A DNA stretch of 48,034 bases from an uncultured Gemmatimonadota bacterium. GTDB lineage: Bacteria > Gemmatimonadota > Gemmatimonadetes > Gemmatimonadales > GWC2-71-9. The translations under genes and the position numbers were made by a program. Positions 33,837 to 41,243 of this stretch are shown piece by piece (within the stretch, counting starts at the first letter, position 1; every line of letters starts with the position of its first letter). The notes under the pieces were generated by a model. It had not been told where the DNA came from. It searched no databases and saw only the letters and a program-made list of their open reading frames with translations. The stretch lies in the NCBI GenBank assembly GCA_937961295.1, contig CALGOK010000217.1, positions 1 to 48,034 on the forward strand. Direction: 5' to 3'.

Positions 33837-34502
33837 ATGCGACGCCTCCTGCAAACGGGACTGCTGTTCGTCGGGGCCTGTGGCGGTGCGCCACCGGCTG
33901 CGACCCAGGCCAATGCCGCGGCGCAGGTGGCCGCGCCCGATTCCGCGGCACGCCGGGATCTGGCCGAGCTGCCACCGGCGATCCGGCGTGAGGTCCGCTA
34001 CGCCACCGCGAACAACTTCACCGGCGCGCCACTCCCCGGGTACGGGCGGCCGGTGGTGCTGCTCCGGCGCGAGGCCGCTGCCGCGCTCGGGCGGGTCGCC
34101 GAGCGGCTGGCGGGGCAGGGGTTGGCACTCAAGGTGTTCGACGGCTACCGGCCGGTCCGGGCGACGCTGGCGATGGTGGCGTGGTGCGAGCGGACCGGGC
34201 GCACCGACCTGCTGGAGCAGGGGTACATCGCCCGTCGCTCGCGCCACAACCAGGGCGTTGCGGTGGACCTGACCCTGGTCCGCCTCGCCGATGGACGCGA
34301 GCTGGACATGGGGACCCCCTACGACACCTTCACCGCGGCGGCGCACACAGCGAACGCCACCGGGGCGGTGGCGGCCAACCGGCAGCGGCTGGTGGAGGCG
34401 ATGTCGGCGGAGGGGTTCGTCAACTACGAGAACGAGTGGTGGCACTTCTCGATCGCGGTCGCGGACCCGGTCCCCTACGACCTGCCGCTGGACGCGTGGT
34501 AG
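33837..34502 (+). CDS. D-alanyl-D-alanine dipeptidase (VanX/DdpX family) lipoprotein
   Basis: A 221-aa zinc dipeptidase. The signal peptide ends in a lipobox-like GAC. The catalytic core shows FDGYRPVRAT (Arg), SRHNQGVAVDLTLV (the SxHxxGxAxD zinc motif) and ENEWWHFS (E-x-W-H with catalytic Glu and zinc His). All ligands are present. It should cut D-Ala-D-Ala or similar dipeptides in the periplasm, in cell-wall recycling rather than glycopeptide resistance, as no vanH or vanA genes are near. The cox operon follows in the same direction after its own promoter. Confidence 0.9.
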   Translation: MRRLLQTGLLFVGACGGAPPAATQANAAAQVAAPDSAARRDLAELPPAIRREVRYATANNFTGAPLPGYGRPVVLLRREAAAALGRVAERLAGQGLALKVFDGYRPVRATLAMVAWCERTGRTDLLEQGYIARRSRHNQGVAVDLTLVRLADGRELDMGTPYDTFTAAAHTANATGAVAANRQRLVEAMSAEGFVNYENEWWHFSIAVADPVPYDLPLDAW

Positions 34503-34516
34503 TGCCCCGGTTTTTC

Positions 34517-34545
34517 TTGACCCACCCCCCCTCGCTGGCTATTCT
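34517..34545 (+). promoter_or_regulatory. Promoter of the cytochrome oxidase operon
   Basis: TTGACC (34517-34522) and TATTCT (34540-34545) with a 17-bp C-rich spacer form one of the best sigma-70-like promoters in the window. The expected start is near 34552, giving a leader of about 56 nt before coxB. Confidence 0.65.
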
Positions 34546-34561
34546 CTACCCGCCCGAAGCC

Positions 34562-34579
34562 TTGTGAACGGCTTCACAA
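34562..34579 (+). promoter_or_regulatory. CRP-type palindrome in the cox leader
   Basis: TTGTGAA-CGGC-TTCACAA is a perfect palindrome that contains TGTGA-N6-TCACA, the consensus half-sites and spacing of CRP. It is centred near +19 of the predicted transcript, a position that usually represses. The protein that binds it is not in the window. Confidence 0.6.
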
Positions 34580-34607
34580 ACACCGCGACCCGCAAACGGG
34601 ACGATTG

Positions 34608-35711
34608 ATGCGACCTGCACGCGCGCCGTGGCGGCAATGGCTGCCCCACGGACTCCTCGTGGCGTTCCTGGCCGTGCTGGTGGCCGGCTGTGGCGCCTCC
34701 GAGTCCTATCCGCAGTCGACGCTCCACCCCAAGGGCGACTTCGCCGAGGTGGTCGACGGCCTGTTCCAGACGACCGTGTTCTGGGCCACGATCATCTTCA
34801 TCGGGGTCGAGGCGGCGCTGCTGTACGCGATCTTCCGCTTCCGGGCGAAGCCCAACGATCCCGAGCCGGCGCAGACGCACGGCAACACGCTGGTGGAGAT
34901 CATCTGGACGGTGATCCCGGCGGCGGTGCTGGCGTTCGTGGCGGTGCCGACGGTGCGGGTGATCTTCGAGACGGCCGAGATCCCCGAGACGTCGGCGGAC
35001 GGCAGCGCGCCGCTGCGCGTGGACGTGGTGGGCCACCAGTGGTGGTGGGAGTTTCGCTATCCCGACCTGGGGATCGTGACGGCCAACGAGCTGCACATCC
35101 CGGTGGGTCGCACGGTGGACGTGCGGATGAAGTCGGTGGACGTGCTGCACTCGTGGTGGGTGCCGCAGTTCGCCGGGAAGCGCGACGTGTTCCCGAACCG
35201 CGAGACGCGGATCTGGTTCACGGCGATCGACACCGGCGAGTATCCGGGGGTGTGCGCCGAGTTCTGCGGGCTGCAGCACGGCCGCATGGCGTTCTACACC
35301 ATGGCGGTGGCGCCGGCCGACTTCGACGCGTGGGTGGCGCGGCGCCAGGCCGACAGCGCCCAGGCGGCGATCCGCCCGCCGGTGCCGCCGAGCGACACCA
35401 CCCAGCCGGCCCCGCTGCCTGAGGATCCGCAGGTCGCCCAGGGACGCCAGCTGTTCCTGACCAAGGCCTGCGTCGGCTGCCATGCGCTTGGCTCGGCCGG
35501 CGCGCCGACGACGGTGCTGGGTCCCAACCTTGGCGGCATCGGCACGCGCCGGATGATCGCCTCGGGCTGGCTGGAGAACACCGATGCCAACCTCGCCGCG
35601 TGGATCAAGGATCCGGCCGCCTTCAAGGAGGGGGTCGCGATGGCGGGGGTGTACCAGGTCACCGACGCGGAGGCCGCGGCGCTCGCCGCCTTCCTCCGCA
35701 CCAGGCAGTAG
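34608..35711 (+). CDS. coxB: Cytochrome c oxidase subunit II fused to cytochrome c (caa3 type)
   Basis: A 367-aa subunit. The signal ends in a lipobox (LVAGC), so it may be a lipoprotein. Two membrane segments (TVFWATIIFIGVEAALLYAIF and IIWTVIPAAVLAFVAVPTV) precede the CuA domain with GHQWWWEFRYP, LHSWWVPQFAGK and CAEFCGLQHGRM (the two Cys, Glu, His and Met ligands). The C-terminal extension carries CVGCH and a late Met, a covalently bound c-type haem. It thus passes electrons directly from its own haem c to CuA. ATG 34608 is chosen; TTG 34605 is in frame. Confidence 0.97.
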   Translation: MRPARAPWRQWLPHGLLVAFLAVLVAGCGASESYPQSTLHPKGDFAEVVDGLFQTTVFWATIIFIGVEAALLYAIFRFRAKPNDPEPAQTHGNTLVEIIWTVIPAAVLAFVAVPTVRVIFETAEIPETSADGSAPLRVDVVGHQWWWEFRYPDLGIVTANELHIPVGRTVDVRMKSVDVLHSWWVPQFAGKRDVFPNRETRIWFTAIDTGEYPGVCAEFCGLQHGRMAFYTMAVAPADFDAWVARRQADSAQAAIRPPVPPSDTTQPAPLPEDPQVAQGRQLFLTKACVGCHALGSAGAPTTVLGPNLGGIGTRRMIASGWLENTDANLAAWIKDPAAFKEGVAMAGVYQVTDAEAAALAAFLRTRQ

Positions 35712-35729
35712 GCCGGGGAGCGACGCCCA

Positions 35730-37583
35730 ATGACGACGACGGTACTCGACACCGAAGCCGCCCCGGCCCGCCGCAGTGCGCTGGTGGAGTGGCTCACCAC
35801 GGTCGACCACAAGAAGATCGGCATCATGTACGGTGCCTCGGCCTTCATCTTCTTCCTGATCGGCGGGCTGGAGGCGCTGATCATCCGGGCCCAGCTCACC
35901 GGGCCGGAGGGGAAGCTGGTGAGCGCCGAGCTGTACAACCAGCTGTTCACGATGCACGGCACCACGATGATCTTCCTGGCCGTGATGCCGCTCAGCGCGA
36001 TGTTCTTCAACTTCTTCGTCCCGCTGCTGATCGGCGCGCGGGACGTGGCATTCCCACGCCTGAACGCGATGTCGCTGTGGGTGTTCATGCTGGGCGGGAT
36101 CTTCCTCAACGCATCGTTCATCTTCGGCGCGCCGAACGGCGGCTGGTTCGGGTACGCGCCGCTGTCGGGGCGCGAGTTCTCGCCCGGCATCAACATGGAC
36201 TTCTGGGTGATCGGCCTGCAGATCCTGGGCATCGCCTCGCTGGCCGCCGGCGTGAACTTCTTCACGACGATCCTCAACATGCGCGCCCGGGGGATGACCC
36301 TGATGCGCATGCCGATGTTCGCCTGGGCCACGCTGATCACCCAGATCCTGGTGCTGCTGGCGTTCCCGGTGATCACGGTGGCGCTGATCTTCCTGATGGC
36401 CGACCGGGTGTTCGGCACCGGCTTCTTCGTGACGGCGGCCGGCGGCGACCCGATGCTGTGGCAGCACCTGTTCTGGGTGTTCGGCCACCCCGAGGTGTAC
36501 ATCCTGATCCTGCCGGCGTTCGGGATCATCTCGGAGATCCTGCCGGTGTTCTCGCGCAAGCCGCTGTTCGGCTACAGCGCGATGGTGTTCTCGATGGCGT
36601 TCATCGCCTTCCTCGGCTTCGGCGTGTGGTCGCACCACATGTTCGCCACCGGGATGGGGCCGCTCGCCGACTCGTTCTTCTCGCTGGCCACCATGCTGAT
36701 CGCGATCCCGACCGGCGTGAAGGTGTTCAACTGGATGGGCACGGTCTGGGGCGGCTCGGTCCGGCTCGCCACGCCGATGTACTTCGCGCTGGGCTTCATC
36801 GCCATGTTCGTCATCGGCGGGCTGTCGGGCGTGATGCACTCGGTGGCGCCGGCCGACCTGCAGCAGACCGACTCGTACTTCGTGGTGGCGCACTTCCACT
36901 ACGTGCTCTTCGGCGGGTCGATCTTCGCGCTGACCGCGGGCGCCTACTACTGGTGGCCCAAGATGTTCGGGCGGATGCTCGACGAGGGCCTCGGCAAGGC
37001 GCACTTCTGGCTGATGTTCCTCGGCTTCAACCTGACGTTCTTCCCGATGCACTTCGCCGGGCTGCTGGGGATGCCGCGGCGGGTGTACACCTACCCGGCC
37101 GGGCTCGGCTTCGACATCTACAACCTGATGGCGACCGCCGGGGCGTTCGTCCTGATGCTGGCGTTCCTGGTGTTCATCTGGAACCTGATCAAGACGTGGC
37201 GCGGCCCGGCCAACGCGCCGGCCGACCCGTGGGGCGGTGCCACGCTGGAGTGGACCATCCCGTCGCCGCCGCAGGAGTTCAACTTCGGCGAGGAGCCGGT
37301 GGTGACTGGCAAGGACCCGGTCTGGACCGCGCGGCGCGCCGCCGGGGTCGACCGGCTGCCCGAGCCGGCGCACGTGAGCGGCAAGGGGATCCACATGCCG
37401 GGGCCGAGCTGGTGGCCGCTGATCGTGTCGGTGGGGATCCTGGTCTTCTTCGTCGGGTTCATGCTCCCGAAGTTCTGGGCGTTCCCGTTCCACCCGGTGG
37501 GGATCCTGGGCTTCGCGATCACCACCGTCGGCATCTTCAAGTGGGCGTACGAGCCGGTCGACGCCCACGCCACGCATCACTGA
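35730..37583 (+). CDS. coxA: Cytochrome c oxidase subunit I
   Basis: A 617-aa catalytic subunit that reduces O2 and pumps protons. Haem and CuB ligands are visible: FTMHGTTMIF, WVFGHPEVYILILP (CuB His cross-linked Tyr and the A1-type Glu), VWSHHMFATGM and VAHFHYVLFGG. The Glu in GHPEVYI marks an A1-type D-channel. Beyond the twelve core segments there is a C-terminal extension with two more hydrophobic segments (WWPLIVSVGILVFFVGFML and HPVGILGFAITTVGIFKWAY), joined by a linker. It lies 18 bp after coxB. Confidence 0.97.
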   Translation: MTTTVLDTEAAPARRSALVEWLTTVDHKKIGIMYGASAFIFFLIGGLEALIIRAQLTGPEGKLVSAELYNQLFTMHGTTMIFLAVMPLSAMFFNFFVPLLIGARDVAFPRLNAMSLWVFMLGGIFLNASFIFGAPNGGWFGYAPLSGREFSPGINMDFWVIGLQILGIASLAAGVNFFTTILNMRARGMTLMRMPMFAWATLITQILVLLAFPVITVALIFLMADRVFGTGFFVTAAGGDPMLWQHLFWVFGHPEVYILILPAFGIISEILPVFSRKPLFGYSAMVFSMAFIAFLGFGVWSHHMFATGMGPLADSFFSLATMLIAIPTGVKVFNWMGTVWGGSVRLATPMYFALGFIAMFVIGGLSGVMHSVAPADLQQTDSYFVVAHFHYVLFGGSIFALTAGAYYWWPKMFGRMLDEGLGKAHFWLMFLGFNLTFFPMHFAGLLGMPRRVYTYPAGLGFDIYNLMATAGAFVLMLAFLVFIWNLIKTWRGPANAPADPWGGATLEWTIPSPPQEFNFGEEPVVTGKDPVWTARRAAGVDRLPEPAHVSGKGIHMPGPSWWPLIVSVGILVFFVGFMLPKFWAFPFHPVGILGFAITTVGIFKWAYEPVDAHATHH

Positions 37584-37596
37584 GGACGGCGCGCTC

Positions 37597-38211
37597 ATGA
37601 GCTCTGCCGCGATGGATCACGGCCACTCGGCCGGCGGGCACCACACCTCGCTGCCGATCGACAACCGGAAGCTGGCGATCTGGACCTTCATCGGGTCGGA
37701 ATGCCTCTTCTTCGCCACGCTGATCTCGACCTTCCTGATCTACCGGGGGCAGAGCGTCAGCGGCCCGGGCCCGAAGGACATCTTCGAGGTCCCGCTGGTC
37801 ACCGGCGGCACCGCCGTGCTGCTGTTCTCCTCGTTCTTCGTGGTGATGGCGCTCAACGGCGCGCAGGAGGGGAACCGCAAGAAGCTGCTCACCTGGCTGT
37901 CGCTCACCGTGCTGTGCGGCATGTTCTTCGCCGGGATGCAGGTGTACGAGTTCATGCACTTCTACCACCTGGGGCTGGGGTACTCGACCAACCTCTTCTC
38001 GGCGTCGTTCTACACGCTGACCGGCTTCCACGGCGCCCACGTGACGATGGGCACGCTCTGGCTGGCGACGCTGCTCAAGGATGCGATCAAGGGCAACCTG
38101 CCGCCGGAGAAGTCGCTCAACCTCGAGATCGCCGCGCTCTACTGGCACTTCGTGGACGTGGTGTGGATCATCATCTTCCCGGTTGTCTACCTGATGTCGC
38201 TGGGGAACTGA
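37597..38211 (+). CDS. coxC: Cytochrome c oxidase subunit III
   Basis: A 204-aa subunit with five membrane segments, the short CtaE/CyoC form lacking the first two helices of mitochondrial subunit III. Conserved blocks are KLAIWTFIGSECLFFATLISTFLIYR, MQVYEFMHFY, SFYTLTGFHGAHVTMGTLWLA and LYWHFVDVVWIIIFPVVYL. The His-rich N-terminus (MDHGHSAGGHH) is a usual feature. It stabilises subunit I. It follows coxA after 13 bp. Confidence 0.96.
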   Translation: MSSAAMDHGHSAGGHHTSLPIDNRKLAIWTFIGSECLFFATLISTFLIYRGQSVSGPGPKDIFEVPLVTGGTAVLLFSSFFVVMALNGAQEGNRKKLLTWLSLTVLCGMFFAGMQVYEFMHFYHLGLGYSTNLFSASFYTLTGFHGAHVTMGTLWLATLLKDAIKGNLPPEKSLNLEIAALYWHFVDVVWIIIFPVVYLMSLGN

Positions 38212-38214
38212 GCC

Positions 38215-38586
38215 ATGGCCGCTGAACACGCGCAGCACGACGAGCATCCGCACGCCTCTGCCGCGAAGTACGTCCAGGTCGCCGTGATCCTGTTCGTGCT
38301 CACGGCGCTCGAGGTCGTCCTGTACGAGATCTGCTACGGCGGGCTGGCCCCGTCGATGGCCGGTCTCTCGAGCCAGCTGGAGCCGTGGTTCGTCGAGCTC
38401 CTGCTCTTCCTGTCGTTCTGGAAGTTCTGGTTCGTGGCGATGTTCTACATGCACCTCAAGTTCGACAACAAGGTCCTCTCGGCGCTGTTCGGCTTCTCGC
38501 TGGTGATCGCGTTCGTGGTGATCGTGGCGCTGCTGATCCTGTTCATCTACAACCGCGGCCTCTGGTGGCAGACGGGGCAGTGGTAG
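38215..38586 (+). CDS. coxD: Cytochrome c oxidase subunit IV (CtaF/CoxIV_pro type)
   Basis: A 123-aa protein with a His-rich N-terminus and three membrane segments (VQVAVILFVLTALEVVLY, FVELLLFLSFWKFWFVAMFYMHLKFD and FGFSLVIAFVVIVALLILFIYN). FWKFWFVAMFYMHLKFD is the signature of prokaryotic cytochrome oxidase subunit IV. It starts 3 bp after coxC and is the last gene of the oxidase operon. Confidence 0.92.
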   Translation: MAAEHAQHDEHPHASAAKYVQVAVILFVLTALEVVLYEICYGGLAPSMAGLSSQLEPWFVELLLFLSFWKFWFVAMFYMHLKFDNKVLSALFGFSLVIAFVVIVALLILFIYNRGLWWQTGQW

Positions 38587-38587
38587 G

Positions 38588-38615
38588 GTAGCGAACGGCG
38601 AACGGCGAACGGCGA
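38588..38615. repeat. Heptamer tandem repeat GCGAACG
   Basis: Three exact GCGAACG units followed by GCGACAA, right after the cox operon. It is the same GCGANNN heptamer family seen at 3591, 32272 and 47640, here as a single arm without its mirror copy. Confidence 0.7.
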
Positions 38616-38616
38616 C

Positions 38617-38653
38617 AAGGGTCCCGGGGCAGCAGTCGTCCTCCGGGGCCCTT
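38617..38653 (+). terminator. Probable terminator of the cox operon
   Basis: AAGGGTCCCGG (38617-38627) pairs with CCGGGGCCCTT (38643-38653) through 11 bp including one G-U pair, followed by CGGCTTTCCCC. The T-run is short, so termination strength is uncertain. It lies 31 bp after the coxD stop. Confidence 0.55.
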
Positions 38654-38756
38654 CGGCTTTCCCCACCCCCGGCCAGGTGTGGCGCCCCCGCCGCACATTT
38701 GCGGGAACTCCGCTCCATTCCGGGATCCCCTGAAACGGTCAATGTCTCGCGCTAGC

Positions 38757-38772
38757 TGGCACGCATTGTGTT
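38757..38772 (+). promoter_or_regulatory. Possible sigma-54-like promoter of the PEP-CTERM gene
   Basis: TGGCACG-CATT-GTGTT matches the -24 half of the sigma-54 consensus exactly and part of the -12 half (TTGCW expected; the C is T). Other PEP-CTERM genes are known to be controlled through RpoN in some bacteria. The leader would be about 80 nt. The rest of 38654-38862 holds no further feature I can support. Confidence 0.3.
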
Positions 38773-38862
38773 ATTGAGAATCTCGAACCACGGCGTGGCC
38801 TATGCGCTGCAGAGTACGACAGCCGGACCGTCCCACACCCCCAAATCAGGACCTAGCGGGCC

Positions 38863-39648
38863 ATGAAGCGCATCCTCACCCTCGCCCTAGCCGCCTCCGC
38901 GCTCGCCGCGGTGCCCGAGGCCCGTGCCCAGGTCACCCAGAACATCTGTTCCGGGTCGGCCAGCGTCTGTGCCGCGGCGATGTACACGCTGAGCGGGTCG
39001 AACTCGCTCACCATCTGGGTCTACAACGGGACCACCGCCGCCACCGCGGCGAGCCCGTCGACGCTGACGGAGATCTGGCTGTTCAACCTGCCAGTGCCGG
39101 TGACCTTCACCGGGGCGACGTTCTGGGACTGGAACGGGTCGAGCTACACCACCACCAATGTCACCTCGCACTGGACGTTCTCGGGCGGCGGTGCGCAGGG
39201 GTGGATGGTGGGATTCAACGGAGAGCTGAATGGCCCCGGCGGCAATGGCGGAATCAGCAGCTGTGCCGGTCCGGCCACCACGTTCAGCGGCACCAACAAG
39301 AAGTACCAGACGTGCAGCACCGGGGTCCTGTTCGGGGCCAACTCGGACTACCTGGCGTTCACCTTCACGCTGGGCGGCGCCGGACTCACAGCAGGCCAGC
39401 TCTCCAGCCTCAACTGGGGATTCCACGCCCAGCAGCTGGCTGATGGCGGCTCGATCAAGTGCGTCAGCTCGCCGGGGAACTCGACGAGCTCGGACCACCG
39501 CTGTTTCCCGCCGCGGGACGATCCCGGCACGCCCACCGAGGTGGTGCCAGAACCGGCGACGATGACGTTGCTCGCGACCGGCCTCGCCGGGCTGGCCGCG
39601 GCGAGTGCCCGCCGCCGCAAGAAGGAGCGTGAGCAGCAGCAGGGTTGA
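38863..39648 (+). CDS. PEP-CTERM sorting-domain protein
   Basis: A 261-aa exported protein: signal peptide ending ARAQ, a Thr/Ser/Gly-rich beta-type body with four or more Cys (NICSGSASVC, SSCAGP and QTCSTG), and a C-terminal VPEPATMTLLATGLAGLAAASARRRKK. This tail (VPEP, hydrophobic helix, basic cluster) is the PEP-CTERM signal processed by exosortase. The protein is likely delivered to the cell surface or exopolysaccharide. No exosortase gene is in the window. The body does not match a family I know. Confidence 0.9.
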   Translation: MKRILTLALAASALAAVPEARAQVTQNICSGSASVCAAAMYTLSGSNSLTIWVYNGTTAATAASPSTLTEIWLFNLPVPVTFTGATFWDWNGSSYTTTNVTSHWTFSGGGAQGWMVGFNGELNGPGGNGGISSCAGPATTFSGTNKKYQTCSTGVLFGANSDYLAFTFTLGGAGLTAGQLSSLNWGFHAQQLADGGSIKCVSSPGNSTSSDHRCFPPRDDPGTPTEVVPEPATMTLLATGLAGLAAASARRRKKEREQQQG

Positions 39649-39660
39649 ACGGCGGAGAGA

Positions 39661-39719
39661 AGAGAGAAGCGAGAGGAGAGAAGCGAGCAGGCGTCGCTTC
39701 TCTCCTCTCGCTTCTCTCT
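39661..39719. repeat. 26-bp perfect inverted repeat made of heptamers
   Basis: Arms 39661-39686 and 39694-39719 pair perfectly around a 7-nt loop (GCAGGCG). Each arm is built of GAGAGAA/GCGAGAG-type heptamers. It separates the convergent PEP-CTERM and DUF423 genes, as the other heptamer hairpins do for other convergent pairs, and could end both transcripts. Confidence 0.85.
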
Positions 39720-39724
39720 AGCTC

Positions 39725-40099
39725 TTACTCGTGCTTGAAGGCCGCGAACGCCAGCCCCAGCCAGCCCGCGATCAGCGCCGCGCCGCCGAACGGGGTCACG
39801 GCGCCCAGCCACGGCATGTCGAGCAGGACCAGCAGGTAGAGCGATCCCGCGAACAGCACCGTCCCCACCACGAAGAGCCACGCGGCGAGCCGAGCTCCGG
39901 GGACCGCCCGGGCGACCCAGCGGGCCGTGAGGAACACGGCGATGGCATGGACCAGCTGGTAGCGGGCCGCGGTTTCCCACGCGTCGAGTCGCTGTTCCGG
40001 GACCAGGTCGCGCAGCGCGTGGGCGCCGAACGCGCCGGCGGCGACCGCCATCGCCGCGCTCAGCGCCCCGAAGATTGCGGCGGAGCGCGCCGTCACCAT
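39725..40099 (-). CDS. DUF423 family membrane protein (YgdD-like)
   Basis: A 124-aa protein with four membrane segments: FGALSAAMAVAAGAFGAHAL, YQLVHAIAVFLTARWV, AWLFVVGTVLFAGSLYLLVL and GGAALIAGWLGLAFAAF. The GAFGAHAL near the N-terminus and the AARYQLVHA and GSLYLL blocks are diagnostic of DUF423. Function unknown. It follows fabI on the same strand, separated by the fabI terminal hairpin. Confidence 0.92.
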   Translation of the reverse strand: MVTARSAAIFGALSAAMAVAAGAFGAHALRDLVPEQRLDAWETAARYQLVHAIAVFLTARWVARAVPGARLAAWLFVVGTVLFAGSLYLLVLLDMPWLGAVTPFGGAALIAGWLGLAFAAFKHE

Positions 40100-40133
40100 T
40101 CACCTGGCGAGGGGTCCCTCGCGCGGCTCGGGA

Positions 40134-40186
40134 CGATGGGCATGGCGGTCAGCCCTCGGCCGGAGGGCTGACCGCCATGCCCATCG
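40134..40186 (-). terminator. 24-bp stem-loop overlapping the fabI stop
   Basis: A perfect inverted repeat with arms 40134-40157 and 40163-40186 and a 5-nt loop. The right arm encodes the last codons of fabI, with the stop at 40149-40151 in the left arm. On the fabI transcript it forms a very strong hairpin, but without a T-tract. Its unusual symmetry is discussed in the findings. Confidence 0.7.
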
Positions 40187-41051
40187 CGTGGTAGCCGTTG
40201 TCGACGTACACCGTGCTGCCGGTGATCGCCGCCGCCAGCGGCGAGGCCAGGAAGGCGGCGGCGTGGCCCACATCGGTGGACTCGAAGTCGCGAGTGAGCG
40301 GCGCGTTGGCCTTGCAATAGCGGATCATCGTGTCGATGAAGCCGATCGCGCTCGCCGCGCGCGAGGCCCACGGCCCCGCGGAAATGGTGTTCACCCGGAC
40401 GCCCCAGCGGCGGCCGGCCTCGTAGGCCAGCGTGCGGGTGTCGGCCTCGAGCGCGGCCTTGGCCGACGACATCCCCCCGCCGTATCCCGGAATCACCCGC
40501 TCGCCCGCCATGTAGGTGAGGGAGAGGAAGTTGCCCCCCTCGCGCATCAGCGGCGCCATCGCCCGCACCATCGCCACGTTGCTGTAGGCGGACACCGACA
40601 CCGCCTCCAGGTAGCCGCGGCGCGACGTCTCGACGAGCGGCTTCTTCACCTCGGGGCCGTTGGCCAGCGAGTGGACCACGATGTCGAGCGGCCGCTCGCC
40701 GAAGTCCTCCACCAGCCGTGCGGCGGCGCCGGCGATGGTGAAGTCGCCGCGCTCCCGATAGCGCTTGTTCTCGCGAATCTCCGCCGGGACGTCGTCCATG
40801 GTGTCGAACGCCGCGTCGAGCGGGTAGATCCGCTCGAAGGCCATCGTGCGGCCACCCGAGAGCACCAGCGAGTCGGCGATCTTGCCGCGCTCCAGCAGGT
40901 TCTCGAAGATCCCCATGGCCGGCGGCCACGTCCCCACCGTGATCGACGCGCCGGCCTCGGCGAGCGCCTTGGCGATCGCGAACCCGAAGCCGCCGTCATC
41001 GGCCACGCCGGCGACGAAGGCACGCTTGCCAGTGAGATCGATTCCGAGCAT
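40149..41051 (-). CDS. fabI: Enoyl-[acyl-carrier-protein] reductase FabI, plant/chlamydial type
   Basis: A 300-aa NADH-dependent reductase for the last step of each fatty-acid elongation cycle. Rossmann region AFVAGVADDGGFGFAIAKALAEAGA; HSLANGPEVKKPLVETSRRGYLEA; active-site Tyr and Lys in PGYGGGMSSAKAALEADTRTLA; RVNTISAGPWASRAASAIGFID. The insertions (PLDAAFDTMDDVPAEIRENKRY and LANGPEV) are characteristic of the plant and Chlamydia ENR rather than of the E. coli form. ATG 41051 starts the conserved domain; the longer frame runs into repeats. Heptamer repeats lie 23 bp upstream. Confidence 0.93.
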   Translation of the reverse strand: MLGIDLTGKRAFVAGVADDGGFGFAIAKALAEAGASITVGTWPPAMGIFENLLERGKIADSLVLSGGRTMAFERIYPLDAAFDTMDDVPAEIRENKRYRERGDFTIAGAAARLVEDFGERPLDIVVHSLANGPEVKKPLVETSRRGYLEAVSVSAYSNVAMVRAMAPLMREGGNFLSLTYMAGERVIPGYGGGMSSAKAALEADTRTLAYEAGRRWGVRVNTISAGPWASRAASAIGFIDTMIRYCKANAPLTRDFESTDVGHAAAFLASPLAAAITGSTVYVDNGYHAMGMAVSPPAEG

Positions 41052-41073
41052 GCGGCAGGCCCCTTGAACGAGA

Positions 41074-41108
41074 GACGATGGACGATAGACGATAGACGAT
41101 AGACGATA
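41074..41108. repeat. GACGATA heptamer tandem repeat in the fabI leader
   Basis: Five head-to-tail units: GACGATG and four exact GACGATA copies (TATCGTC when read in the direction of fabI), 23 bp upstream of the fabI ATG. A related GAGGCGA/GAGGAGA/GAAGCGA run follows at about 41131-41160. Exact unit identity suggests recent slippage. Confidence 0.85.
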
Positions 41109-41243
41109 GGCGAGCCTGTGCGCCAGCCTTGGAGGAGAGAGGCGAGAGGAGAGAAGCGAGGGGGCTGCGACGGGGGGACGGGCGGCCACTCGCCAGCCCA
41201 GCCCGGCCATCGGCTTTCGCTTCGCTCTTCCCGCTGCTCTCCG

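Noticed and set aside
33837..34502. Glycopeptide-resistance gene vanX
   Set aside because: No vanH, vanA or vanRS genes are adjacent and the protein is a lipoprotein-type dipeptidase, so cell-wall recycling is more likely.
34562..34579. FNR or NnrR/DNR site
   Set aside because: FNR sites are TTGAT-N4-ATCAA. Here the G at the fourth half-site position and the N6 spacing fit CRP better.
34539..37598. A 1019-codon open frame on the minus strand opposite the cox operon
   Set aside because: It is antisense to coxB/coxA, whose motifs are unmistakable. Long antisense frames are expected at this GC content, and its translation is His/Arg/Gln-rich without any domain.
35600..37600. A 666-codon plus-strand open frame overlapping coxA in another frame
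   Set aside because: Shadow of coxA with repetitive Arg/Gly/Asp translation.
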